From Chitinophaga pinensis (GTDB lineage: Bacteria; Bacteroidota; Bacteroidia; Chitinophagales; Chitinophagaceae): a stretch of DNA of 64,000 bases. Below the pieces are notes generated by a model, which searched no databases, was not told where the DNA came from, and saw only the letters and a list, made by a program, of their open reading frames with translations. Positions 27,773 through 35,855 of the stretch are shown here, piece by piece. Position numbers and translations under genes: made by a program. How positions within the stretch are numbered: position 1 is the stretch's first letter; each line of letters starts with the position of its first letter. The stretch lies in the NCBI RefSeq assembly GCF_007896845.1, contig NZ_VOHS01000010.1, positions 163,318 through 227,317 of the forward strand, read 5' to 3'.

Positions 27773-30223
27773 TTATCCCTGCGCAGCGGTTTGCCATTGC
27801 AGCTCACCCTGCGCGTCAATATCCAGTTTAACGGTCGTATGGGGTTGCAGACTTCCTTCAATGATCATCCTTGACAAGGGCTTTCTCAGTCTGCTCCGGA
27901 TCACTTCTTTCAATGGACGTGCGCCATATAACGGCGAATACCCTTCTGCTGCCAGCTTTTCTCTTGCGGCGACAGAAACGTCGAGGGTTATTTGCTGCTG
28001 CGTTAACAATTGCAGCAGATGTTTCAGATGGATATCAAATATCTTCACGACATTCTCCTGCTGAATGGGACCAAATGGAACGATCTCTGTCAGCCTGCCT
28101 AAAAATTCGGGTCTGAAATTTCTGGCCATGATCTCCATCAGTTGCTGTGAAGCGGGAATCACTCCCTGTCTGAAAGACTGGGCGATCACATCACTACCGA
28201 TGTTGGATGTAAACAGGATCAGGGCATTTGAAAAATCACCGGTTTTACCCAGGCGGTCATGCAATTTGCCCTCGTCCATTATCTGCAGGAAAATATCAAA
28301 TACTGATGGATGCGCTTTTTCTATTTCGTCAAACAATACTACGGCATAAGGTTGCTGGCGGATCTTATTTACCAGCAGGCCCCCTTCTTCATATCCCACG
28401 TAGCCCGGCGGAGCGCCATATAGTAAAGCCGCCGAGTGTTCTTCTTTAAATTCGGACATGTCAAATCTGATCATGCACCGTTCATCCTGAAACAAGAAGT
28501 CTGCCAAAGATTTCGCTAATTCCGTTTTCCCGGTTCCGGTTGGTCCGAGGAAGAAAAACGAGCCTATTGGCTGTCCCGGTCTGCTGAGACCGGAACGTGA
28601 TTCCAGAATGGCTTCAGAGACTGTCTTAAGCGCATGATCCTGCCCTACCACCCTCTTCCGCAATTCGAGGTCCATATTCACCAGACGCTCGCGTTCGCCC
28701 GACTGGATCTTACCCAGTGGAATGCCGGTACTTTCAGCGATCATTGTTGCGAGGTCAATCCCTGTTACAGCAATATGCTGTGTTTCTACCAGTGGTTCCA
28801 GCTGAGAAACGATATCGATCAATGCCGTCTTCAGAGCAGCTGCATTTTCAATCTTGTATATATCGTGCTGCGGTTGCAGACGGGAAGTTACCAGTGCGCT
28901 ATAGCGTTGCATACACTGTTGATACCACCAGAGTAATTCCTCCCGGCTATCACCGGCTGCTTCGAGTTTTCCTTTCAGGTCATCCAGTGTGATCCTGCCG
29001 GTATCCTGTGTGGTACGTATGGCTGCCAATGTACGATCGAGCAGGTTGACAGCACTGTCCGGCAAACTTCTTTCCTTCAGATAGCGACGTGAAAGTTTAA
29101 TGGCTTCACTGATCACTTCCGGCGCTACTTTCAGGTTATAATAGCTTTCATAATCAGGCATGACTGCCTGTATCATCCGGGCAGCAGTTGCTTCATCCGG
29201 CTCTGCCAGTTGTACCACTTCAAAACAGTGCCGCAGCAGTCCATCCGGCTCTATCAGTTTACGGAAACCTTCCGGGGTACTGGTTGCAATAAGGGTGATA
29301 TCACCTTTATTCATAGCTGCTTTCAGCACATTGCCGATGCCTCCTGCAGATCCCGGTTGTTTGTCCAACAGGGTATGCAGATTATCAATGAACAATACAT
29401 GGCGACCCGCTTCCTGCAACTGCGCCATGATCTGTTGCAGTCTGTCTTCTAATTCATTCTTATAAGCAGCACCCGCGATAAATGCACCGTAATCCAGTGC
29501 ATAAATGTCCGTCTGCTGTAACTGCAAAGGCGCCTGCTTTTGTACAATAGCCCTTGCCAGCGCGTCTGCCAGCGCGGTTTTACCCACGCCACCTTCTCCG
29601 GTGATCAGAATACTGGAACGTCCTTTACGGGTCAGTATTTCCATCATCATACGCACTTCCGCATCACGGCCGGCGAGTGCATGTTTTGTTTGCAAACGCT
29701 GCGGATCAGTGAGTTTATAGATGTATTTCTGTACAACACCTTTACCGGTGACAATCGTTGTCTTTGGCGCAGTGCCGTTACTATCTTTTTTATTGAAATG
29801 CGCAAGCAATTGTGCCCGCTGCAAAGGAAATGTCTTCAGTTGCTCGAAAGAGAATCCTACTCCCGGCGTACTGATGGCAACAAGTACGCACCATGCGTCT
29901 GCCGCATCAAGATCGTATTCCAGTCTTACCGCATCTGCTTCCTGCAGCACATTGGCTGCATATTCGTCAGCATCCGGCTCTTCTGGTAAACGGCCGGCTT
30001 TAGGTACACTATCCAGCCTCACTTCTGCCCATTCCTCAAGATAATACGTGTCTATATCCATTGCCTGTAGCTGCGGGGTCAGTCCGACTTCCTTATGCAG
30101 ACATGCCAGCAATAAATGGGCAGGTGTATAATTTGCATGGTGATGTTCTTTGGCCAGTGCCTGTGCAATGCGAATAGCGGATTGCACCTCAGGAGCATAT
30201 ATGGTATATGTAGTCAGGGTCAT
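27773..30223 (-). CDS. clpV: T6SS sheath-recycling AAA+ ATPase ClpV (TssH)
   Basis: 816 aa. ClpV disassembles contracted TssB/C sheaths so the subunits can be reused. An N-terminal Clp repeat domain (about 8-145) is followed by two AAA+ modules: Walker A GEGGVGKT (209-216) with Walker B VLFIDNLH, and Walker A GPTGTGKT (near 560) with Walker B VVLFDEIEKAHP. ClpB/ClpC relatives are excluded mainly by context: it heads the clpV-tssB-tssC group and lacks a long coiled-coil middle domain. A -7 box lies 65 bases upstream. Confidence 0.93.
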   Translation of the reverse strand: MTLTTYTIYAPEVQSAIRIAQALAKEHHHANYTPAHLLLACLHKEVGLTPQLQAMDIDTYYLEEWAEVRLDSVPKAGRLPEEPDADEYAANVLQEADAVRLEYDLDAADAWCVLVAISTPGVGFSFEQLKTFPLQRAQLLAHFNKKDSNGTAPKTTIVTGKGVVQKYIYKLTDPQRLQTKHALAGRDAEVRMMMEILTRKGRSSILITGEGGVGKTALADALARAIVQKQAPLQLQQTDIYALDYGAFIAGAAYKNELEDRLQQIMAQLQEAGRHVLFIDNLHTLLDKQPGSAGGIGNVLKAAMNKGDITLIATSTPEGFRKLIEPDGLLRHCFEVVQLAEPDEATAARMIQAVMPDYESYYNLKVAPEVISEAIKLSRRYLKERSLPDSAVNLLDRTLAAIRTTQDTGRITLDDLKGKLEAAGDSREELLWWYQQCMQRYSALVTSRLQPQHDIYKIENAAALKTALIDIVSQLEPLVETQHIAVTGIDLATMIAESTGIPLGKIQSGERERLVNMDLELRKRVVGQDHALKTVSEAILESRSGLSRPGQPIGSFFFLGPTGTGKTELAKSLADFLFQDERCMIRFDMSEFKEEHSAALLYGAPPGYVGYEEGGLLVNKIRQQPYAVVLFDEIEKAHPSVFDIFLQIMDEGKLHDRLGKTGDFSNALILFTSNIGSDVIAQSFRQGVIPASQQLMEIMARNFRPEFLGRLTEIVPFGPIQQENVVKIFDIHLKHLLQLLTQQQITLDVSVAAREKLAAEGYSPLYGARPLKEVIRSRLRKPLSRMIIEGSLQPHTTVKLDIDAQGELQWQTAAQG

Positions 30224-30287
30224 TTGGGCGTTCCAAGGTTTTTCAGTTAACAGTTTAAAGGGTTAAATATTACATGGTTCTGTGACG

Positions 30288-30295
30288 CAAATGTA
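30288..30295 (-). promoter_or_regulatory. probable clpV-tssB-tssC promoter (-7 box)
   Basis: TACATTTG on the minus strand (30295-30288) matches TAnnTTTG. The -33 region lacks a clear TTTG, so this promoter may need an activator. The predicted leader is about 58 bases. Confidence 0.5.
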
Positions 30296-30387
30296 ATATC
30301 GGGTTTTAATTAATTGTAGTAAAGATACTGCTAAAATGTATATGAAATATTTATTACGCCGGACGATAAAATAAGGAGGCGCCGGGT

Positions 30388-30456
30388 ATGAAGTGGAGGC
30401 GGGGTGGACATGAGGTGGACTTGATCAATACATATAATTGTCCTTCAATCATTTAG
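30388..30456 (+). CDS. possible 22-codon small ORF with Shine-Dalgarno
   Basis: AAGGAGG (30373-30379) sits 8 bases before ATG at 30388, a textbook spacing that is rare in this window, and the frame runs 22 codons to TAG. The peptide starts MKWRRGG and has no recognisable function. The surrounding gap (30224-30751) otherwise shows no convincing gene. Confidence 0.25.
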   Translation: MKWRRGGHEVDLINTYNCPSII

Positions 30457-30670
30457 GATATATGCAAGATAGGTATTTTAATAGCATCCTGATCGCAGTA
30501 TCCGGGTCCTTTTTTACTACGATCAAAATGGCAAACAATGATAAAAGAAGCTTTAAAATAATTCCTCATCTGTATGTAACAATGTATACATCTATAACAC
30601 TGAATATTTATAAAAATGTGAGTCTTGCCAGAGACAATTTGTTCGTCTCCGATATATCTCCATACTACAT

Positions 30671-30726
30671 CGCTATCAGACCATCATTTCTTCGTTGGTG
30701 AGCGAAGGAATAATGGTCTGATAACG
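30671..30726. repeat. strong 24-bp imperfect hairpin
   Basis: 30671-30694 pairs with 30702-30726 over ~24 bases with a few mismatches and a 7-base loop. It lies 25 bases past the stop of the Ada-like gene, where a terminator would be, but no T tract follows on either strand. Confidence 0.6.
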
Positions 30727-30751
30727 GTGTAATGCCGATACACCGGGAGAT

Positions 30752-31606
30752 TCAGGATATTTCCGACGAAGCGCCTTTTGCCGCTTCCCAGCCAATCATA
30801 GCCATTTTACGGGTACTTCCCCAATGATATTCACCAAATTCACCATTTGACCGGATTACCCGGTGACAGGGGATGAGAAAAGCGACCGGATTATTGCCAA
30901 TAGCCGTGCCTACTGCCTGATAAGCCCGGTCAGCTTTGGCCGCTATTGCCACTTTTCCATAGCTGGAGAGATCACCCATGGGGATCTGTAAAAGCGCTTC
31001 CCAGACTTTTAACTGAAATGGGGTTCCCTTCAGGTGCAATTTCACTTTTCCCAACGTACTCCAATCCTGCGTAAAAAAGTATAGCGCATTCTGCTGGATC
31101 ATATCCAATACCTGTGTATAACGCGCGTTAGGAAATTGTTCCTGTAAGTTCAAGAAAGCCAGATCCCGGTTTTCTCCAAATGCGAGATAACAAAGTCCCT
31201 TTGGAGTAGCCGCCAGAATAAGGGGGCCAAACGGGCTTTCTGCAAAACTATAATTGATGGATAGTGCCTCGCCCCCGTTTTTGTACTCTCCCGGCGTCAT
31301 CCCTTCTATATTCATAAAAAGATCATGTAATCTGCCGGTACCTGAGAGTCCGGTTTCTATAGCCGTGTCAAAAAGGGAAGTTTGTTTCTCTTTTAACAGA
31401 GATTTCGCATATTCTACGCTCAGATATTGCGTAAATTTCTTCGGACTTACCCCTGCCCATTCCGTAAACATGCGTTGAAAATGGTAAGGACTGAGGTAAA
31501 CATTCTCCGCAATTTCCTCCAGAGAAGGCTGTTTTCTGAAGTTCCCCTTCAGGTATTCAATTGCCTTTGCGATACGCTCATAATCAGTCAGTTCCTGTGT
31601 AGTCAT
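30752..31606 (-). CDS. AraC-type HTH / methylated-DNA-protein cysteine methyltransferase
   Basis: 284 aa from the ATG at 31606; a longer reading from 31750 crosses the promoter. Residues ~10-110 are an AraC-type DNA-binding domain; residues ~118-282 are an O6-alkylguanine-DNA alkyltransferase with acceptor C247 in IPCHRVI. It removes alkyl groups from guanine by transferring them to its own cysteine. The zinc-binding Ada N-terminal domain that senses phosphotriester damage is absent, so the trigger for any regulation is unclear. It is divergent from an AraC-type gene, with its own promoter. Confidence 0.92.
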   Translation of the reverse strand: MTTQELTDYERIAKAIEYLKGNFRKQPSLEEIAENVYLSPYHFQRMFTEWAGVSPKKFTQYLSVEYAKSLLKEKQTSLFDTAIETGLSGTGRLHDLFMNIEGMTPGEYKNGGEALSINYSFAESPFGPLILAATPKGLCYLAFGENRDLAFLNLQEQFPNARYTQVLDMIQQNALYFFTQDWSTLGKVKLHLKGTPFQLKVWEALLQIPMGDLSSYGKVAIAAKADRAYQAVGTAIGNNPVAFLIPCHRVIRSNGEFGEYHWGSTRKMAMIGWEAAKGASSEIS

Positions 31607-31625
31607 ATCTATTTCATTTACAATA

Positions 31626-31656
31626 CAAAAGTAGCTATTCACCTTTGTCACTGAAA
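31626..31656 (-). promoter_or_regulatory. promoter of the Ada-like gene
   Basis: On the minus strand TTTC (31656-31653), spacer 19, TACTTTTG (31633-31626). The leader would be only ~13 bases. Confidence 0.7.
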
Positions 31657-31694
31657 CCCGGTTCTTGCGGAGTTCTTTACACTGATTTTTACCG

Positions 31695-31702
31695 TAATTT
31701 TG
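31695..31702 (+). promoter_or_regulatory. -7 box of the AraC-type gene, near-leaderless
   Basis: TAATTTTG at 31695-31702 lies only 10 bases before the ATG at 31713, so the mRNA would have almost no leader. The -33 region is weak. Confidence 0.6.
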
Positions 31703-31712
31703 CACCCTGATT

Positions 31713-32645
31713 ATGAACACGAACCTGCCAATATTCGATATACCGTCCACGATACGCTACTACCTGTCACTTGACAAACCTGTGACACAAAGTTTCGGGA
31801 TGGATAAATACGATGAGTTGCTGCACCCTGACAATTTTGCTGTACTGAGCAATGAGGGAAGCGTAAAAAGTGGCGCACCTATCAGGACTGACCACTACGC
31901 AATTATTTTATGCATCCGCGGCACCTGCCAAAAAACAATCGGCGCCTTCACTTTTGATGTAGGCCCGCAATCTCTGCACATCGTATCGCCAAAACATACC
32001 ACTTCATTTGACAATGCTTCTGACGACCTCCTGTTATACATGGTCATGTTCAAGAAGGAATTTATCACGGATAGTTTTATCAAGCAAAGTGCGCTTGATC
32101 CTCTGATAGACCTGAACCCTTCCTGTGCACCGGTATACACTTTGTCAGATGTTCATTTCCAGAAAACAAAACAACTGTTCGAAAGAATAGACCGGGAATA
32201 CCGGGAAGGTAGTCCTTTTTTCCTGCAGATCGTTCGTTTGCAGGTAGTGGAGTTGCTGTATGAGGTGAACCGTGCATTTGAGAAATGTCAGGAGAGCAGA
32301 CCAAACCATCAGTTAACAAGACAATATTCCACTTTCATTAATTTCCGTGACATGGTGGAAGAACATTTTCTGGACAAACGAACAGTACAGGAATATGCGG
32401 ATATGTTACATATCTCGGCAAAACATCTGAGTGAGATCGTTAAACAGGAAACCGGCAAGAATGCCTTACAGGTTATTCACAGCCGTCTCTATCTGGAAGC
32501 AAAATTGTTACTGACCACTTCTTCGCTGAGTGTAAAGGAAATTTCTGATCAGCTGAACTTCGATACCAGCTCACATTTCAGTCGCTTCTTCAAAAAGTTT
32601 GCTGACGAAAACCCTTCTGATTTTAAGAAGTTATCTGTCGCATAA
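31713..32645 (+). CDS. AraC-family transcriptional regulator
   Basis: 310 aa. An N-terminal cupin-like sensor region (about 50-120, with GPQSLHIVSPKHTTSF) and a C-terminal double helix-turn-helix (about 205-308: VQEYADMLHISAKHLSEIVKQETG and VKEISDQLNFDTSSHFSRFFKKFADENPSDFKK). The second unit keeps the strongly conserved F-D-x-S-x-F-S-R-x-F-K-K pattern. It converges on the outer-membrane protein gene, whose promoter carries four AraC-like half-sites; I infer that this regulator is the best local candidate to bind them. Confidence 0.9.
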   Translation: MNTNLPIFDIPSTIRYYLSLDKPVTQSFGMDKYDELLHPDNFAVLSNEGSVKSGAPIRTDHYAIILCIRGTCQKTIGAFTFDVGPQSLHIVSPKHTTSFDNASDDLLLYMVMFKKEFITDSFIKQSALDPLIDLNPSCAPVYTLSDVHFQKTKQLFERIDREYREGSPFFLQIVRLQVVELLYEVNRAFEKCQESRPNHQLTRQYSTFINFRDMVEEHFLDKRTVQEYADMLHISAKHLSEIVKQETGKNALQVIHSRLYLEAKLLLTTSSLSVKEISDQLNFDTSSHFSRFFKKFADENPSDFKKLSVA

Positions 32646-32673
32646 AATTATCTTTCTGTTGCATAAAATACGA

Positions 32674-32699
32674 TAGGGCCTCCCAAAAGGAAGGCCCTA
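32674..32699. terminator. bidirectional terminator
   Basis: TAGGGCC(T) pairs with (A)GGCCCTA around a CCCAAAAGG-type loop, between the converging AraC-type and outer-membrane protein genes. Confidence 0.75.
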
Positions 32700-32749
32700 C
32701 TTCATTTGATTATAAACCCCTTAAACAATTATGTCCTGACTTATTGTAC

Positions 32750-33322
32750 TTATTTTAATCCAAATGTATAAGCAACTCTCAAACCAATCAGATTAGCCGG
32801 ATCGCCACCATCTACAAATTTTGAATTACCATCGAATTTAACACCAGCATCCAGATAATTTCCTTTACCCAATGGGATCAGATAACCGATCTGTGGGCTA
32901 TAGGTGAACGCTGCTGTCTTGTTGCCAATCGGACCGTTGGTAATAAAGTTTACACCGGCTTGTCCCTGTACATACAGATTATTGCTCTGGAAAGGATAAT
33001 ACCTTAAACCAGCTTTCACGGGAATCCACTGCAAATCATCCAGACCAGGAATATCATCCGCGAATACATTTGCAAATCCTGCATTCAGGTTTACATATAA
33101 TGTCTTCTTGATGATAGCATAATCTGCCTGTACGGAACCGCCTAAAGACCATTTGTAATAGTCACTGAAACTTCCAACCGGTATTCCTGCTTCCGGACCA
33201 ACACTCAAAGAGAATGATGGTCTCTGTGAATCACTATTTCCTTTCGTTTGTGCCTTTACGCCTACTGCTACTGCTAATAATAATGCTAATGTAGTTACGC
33301 CTGCCTTAATTGTCTTTTTCAT
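32750..33322 (-). CDS. outer-membrane beta-barrel protein
   Basis: 190 aa with a clear signal peptide (about 1-24, cut after KAQ) and an eight-strand-type barrel with alternating hydrophobic strands (LSVGPEAGIPVG, VNLNAGFANVF, AGLRYYPF, VQGQAGVNF, YSPQIGYLIP, LDAGVKFDG, GLRVAYTFGLK). It resembles the small OmpA/OmpX-like barrel family common in Bacteroidota; the role is unknown. The promoter region contains a four-site operator, so expression is probably strongly controlled. Leader of about 95 bases. Confidence 0.88.
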   Translation of the reverse strand: MKKTIKAGVTTLALLLAVAVGVKAQTKGNSDSQRPSFSLSVGPEAGIPVGSFSDYYKWSLGGSVQADYAIIKKTLYVNLNAGFANVFADDIPGLDDLQWIPVKAGLRYYPFQSNNLYVQGQAGVNFITNGPIGNKTAAFTYSPQIGYLIPLGKGNYLDAGVKFDGNSKFVDGGDPANLIGLRVAYTFGLK

Positions 33323-33422
33323 CGTCTTTCGTTTTAAATCTTTTTCTGTTAATCTTATATTCTATGTTGTTCGTCCTTTGTTGTTTCTTTTATATCGCAG
33401 CTGCTGTATAAATCTGATGACA

Positions 33423-33454
33423 CAAAAGTAGACCGTAATCAGTTGCTGGTCAAT
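33423..33454 (-). promoter_or_regulatory. promoter of the outer-membrane protein gene
   Basis: On the minus strand ATTG (33454-33451), a 20-base spacer and TACTTTTG (33430-33423) fit the Bacteroidota consensus. The nearest operator half-site ends right next to the -33 box, the usual place for an activator that touches sigma. Confidence 0.75.
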
Positions 33455-33455
33455 G

Positions 33456-33545
33456 CCAATTTCACGGAAAAAATAGCCAATTTCTCCGATCACAAGAATT
33501 TCTTTAGACAAGCCGAAAAATTGGTTTCTTAAACCGAAATATTGG
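33456..33545. promoter_or_regulatory. four-site operator between divergent promoters
   Basis: Four 12-bp sites share CCAATnTnnCnG: 33456-33467 and 33477-33488 in one orientation, 33513-33524 and 33534-33545 inverted. Each pair has a 21-bp period, two helical turns, as AraC-type activators use. The outer edge of each pair lies 25 bases from a -7 box on its own side, so the whole region is mirror-symmetric. Confidence 0.7.
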
Positions 33546-33546
33546 T

Positions 33547-33578
33547 TTTTCATATAACCTTTCGAGGTGCTACATTTG
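33547..33578 (+). promoter_or_regulatory. divergent promoter of the predicted small RNA
   Basis: TTTT (33547-33550), a 20-base spacer and TACATTTG (33571-33578), followed by TGACAC, closely mirror the outer-membrane protein promoter (TACTTTTG then TGTCAT). It points to the plus strand, where no protein gene follows. Confidence 0.65.
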
Positions 33579-33583
33579 TGACA

Positions 33584-33668
33584 CGAAACACGAAAAAAAT
33601 AATTACAGTAATAAACAGTTGTAGGTTTAGGTAGAAACGGGTGTAATCATACACCCGTTCACTTTTTT
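33584..33668 (+). ncRNA. predicted ~85-nt small RNA
   Basis: Between the plus-strand promoter at 33571-33578 and an intrinsic terminator (perfect 10-bp stem 33636-33645 with 33650-33659, loop ATCA, then a T-run to 33668) there is no open reading frame of note. The transcript would have an A-rich, unpaired 5' part and a terminal hairpin, the shape of many regulatory RNAs. It ends 43 bases before the stop of the opposing multicopper oxidase gene. I know of no named family. Confidence 0.6.
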
Positions 33669-33711
33669 ATACAACCCGTAAGCTGTTTCGCAGAGAGCAA
33701 TGCACGCTATA

Positions 33712-35829
33712 TTAATAGGTAATAGTAATACCCGCACCGAGACCCATATCACTATCATAGTGCGTAGAGAGAGATAAATACTTCGTCATAATATACCTGA
33801 AACCGGCCATGTACTCCTTATCTGTATTCGCCATAAAATTGAAGCGCAGTCGCCGGGTAAGCGGAACATCTTCCCTGCTTAACTGAAAGCGTAATCTGCC
33901 ATCCGTATCAACAGAAGCATCTGCAACTATCAGCATAGGTAAAGTATATTCCAGCCCCACATGAAATACGCTACGCCGGTTTTTGGTACTTACCTGTCCG
34001 AATAAATTCTTTTCCGGTTCATGCATACGCCGGTAACGCATATCCCATCCTACATAAGGGAATAACCATTGCATCTGTCCGAAATAACGACCGAAATGGC
34101 TTTCGGTTTCATAACCATTCTCACCATTATATCCGGCACGCCATTCCGTCTGAAAGCGGTAACGTGTATTGGCAAATACAATCTCACCATCACTGCTGTT
34201 ACTTTCCAGACCTATTCTCGCTGATGAATGGATCTTACGATCATCTGCATAGATCTTGCGGATCGCTTTCTGCGGATCAGGAATTTCCGGATTAGGCGGA
34301 GAATCCTGATAACTGAAAATACGTCCCATACCACTCATCATGTGATAGAGAATATGACAATGGAAAAACCAATCACCACTCTCAGTAGCCGCAAATTCCA
34401 GTGTATCTGTCTCCATCGGCATTATATCCAGTGTATTCTTTAAGGGAGCATATTCACCCTGTCCGTTCAACACACGAAAGAAATGTCCGTGCAGATGCAT
34501 CGGGTGACGCATCATCGTACCATTGTAAAGCACAATGCGGACGTTCTCTCCTTTTTTTATCAGGATCTTATCTGATTCAGAGACCGTTTTATTGTTGATC
34601 GTCCATACATAACGATTCATATTTCCACTCAGATTGAAATGCAGTTCCTTCACCGGGCCTTCGGGTAAAGTAGTCTTTACAGGCGATTTCAACATCGCAT
34701 AATTCAGCGTTACGCCCGGATCTTCGGGATACATCACTGCGTTCATATCCATCTGCTGCAAACTCATTGACATACCCATGTCATCCATCTGGCCATTCAT
34801 CTTCATCATGTCGTTCATCATCTTCATGCCTTCAAAATATTTGAGGCGGGGTAAAGGTTCAGCTTTTTTCTGCGGACCATTACCCAGAAAAACGGCAGTA
34901 GAACGTGTACGATCTTCTGCAGTGGAAAGGAACTCGTAACTGCTATCAGCAGGAATATCTACCTCTACATCATATGTCTCGGCAACACCTACAATAAGGC
35001 GATCTACCACCACCGGTTCGACATCCATACCATCATTAGCCACAACCGTAATTTTTCCACCGGCATATTTCAACCAGAAATAAGTAGACGAGCTTCCATT
35101 TATCACACGTAGTCTTACCTTATCTCCTTTTTTAAATTGTGGTTGTACTTCTATTGGCTTACCATTACTGAACAACTGATCATAGTACACGTCGCTGACA
35201 TCCATGGCCATCATACGCTTCCATTCGTTTGTTACTTTGGTGGAAAAGTGGCCGGATTTAATCGCTTCTCCATAACTCTGCACGCTGTTCTTTCTTACCG
35301 CATACCAGTCTGTTGCCATGTGTAATGAACGGTCTACATGTACCGGATTTTCATTGGTCCAGTCACTCAGCAAAAGCGTATGTTCTGGCTGAGGAGCTGC
35401 ATTCCGTTTTTTGATAATGAAAGCGCCATACATACCACTTTGTTCCTGAAACATCGTGTGAGAATGGTACCAGTAGGTACCATTCTGCACAAGCGGAAAT
35501 TTATAGAGATGTGTTTCTCCTGCCTTGACAGGTGCAGTTGTAAGATAGGATACACCATCATAGCGATTAGGCAGTATCAGCCCATGCCAGTGTACAGATG
35601 TTTCCATATCCATTGTATTATGCACATAGATCTCGGCGGTATCACCTTCTGTGAAGGTCAGTACCGGTGCAGGAATGCTCCCGTTGATCACCATCGCATG
35701 GATCATTTTCCCATGACTGTGGATCATGGAATCCGCAACATACAGGTCATAGCGAACGGTGCGCGGCGTCTGGGAGAAAGCAAGGTAATGTGACAGTAAT
35801 ACGATTACTGTTAACAGAAAACGTTTCAT
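33712..35829 (-). CDS. multicopper oxidase (CopA-like) fused to a CopB-like beta-barrel
   Basis: 705 aa with a signal peptide (about 1-20). Three cupredoxin domains hold the copper ligands: HWHG (80-83), YWYHSH (119-124), HPMHLHGHF (near 441-449) and HCHILYHM (near 490-497). A Met-rich stretch (about 330-365) resembles the CopA copper-binding insert. Residues ~520-705 are a beta-strand-rich region resembling CopB, with a C-terminal aromatic residue (GITITY) as in outer-membrane barrels. It likely oxidises Cu(I) in the periplasm. It is the last gene of a three-gene copper operon, 26 bases after the DUF3347 gene. Confidence 0.88.
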   Translation of the reverse strand: MKRFLLTVIVLLSHYLAFSQTPRTVRYDLYVADSMIHSHGKMIHAMVINGSIPAPVLTFTEGDTAEIYVHNTMDMETSVHWHGLILPNRYDGVSYLTTAPVKAGETHLYKFPLVQNGTYWYHSHTMFQEQSGMYGAFIIKKRNAAPQPEHTLLLSDWTNENPVHVDRSLHMATDWYAVRKNSVQSYGEAIKSGHFSTKVTNEWKRMMAMDVSDVYYDQLFSNGKPIEVQPQFKKGDKVRLRVINGSSSTYFWLKYAGGKITVVANDGMDVEPVVVDRLIVGVAETYDVEVDIPADSSYEFLSTAEDRTRSTAVFLGNGPQKKAEPLPRLKYFEGMKMMNDMMKMNGQMDDMGMSMSLQQMDMNAVMYPEDPGVTLNYAMLKSPVKTTLPEGPVKELHFNLSGNMNRYVWTINNKTVSESDKILIKKGENVRIVLYNGTMMRHPMHLHGHFFRVLNGQGEYAPLKNTLDIMPMETDTLEFAATESGDWFFHCHILYHMMSGMGRIFSYQDSPPNPEIPDPQKAIRKIYADDRKIHSSARIGLESNSSDGEIVFANTRYRFQTEWRAGYNGENGYETESHFGRYFGQMQWLFPYVGWDMRYRRMHEPEKNLFGQVSTKNRRSVFHVGLEYTLPMLIVADASVDTDGRLRFQLSREDVPLTRRLRFNFMANTDKEYMAGFRYIMTKYLSLSTHYDSDMGLGAGITITY

Positions 35830-35855
35830 ATTAAATGCTTGTACGTGTCTGTTAA

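Noticed and set aside
15827..30223. Extracellular contractile injection system or phage tail instead of T6SS
   Set aside because: TssK, TssN, TssO, a ClpV-type recycling ATPase and membrane-anchored components are present; no tape-measure or tail-fibre genes are seen.
30438..30701. An 87-codon plus-strand ORF
   Set aside because: It starts with TTG, has an unremarkable composition, no promoter, and ends within a strong hairpin.
33362..33553. A 63-codon minus-strand ORF upstream of the outer-membrane protein gene
   Set aside because: It lies over the promoter and operator sites, and its codons merely reflect their repeats.
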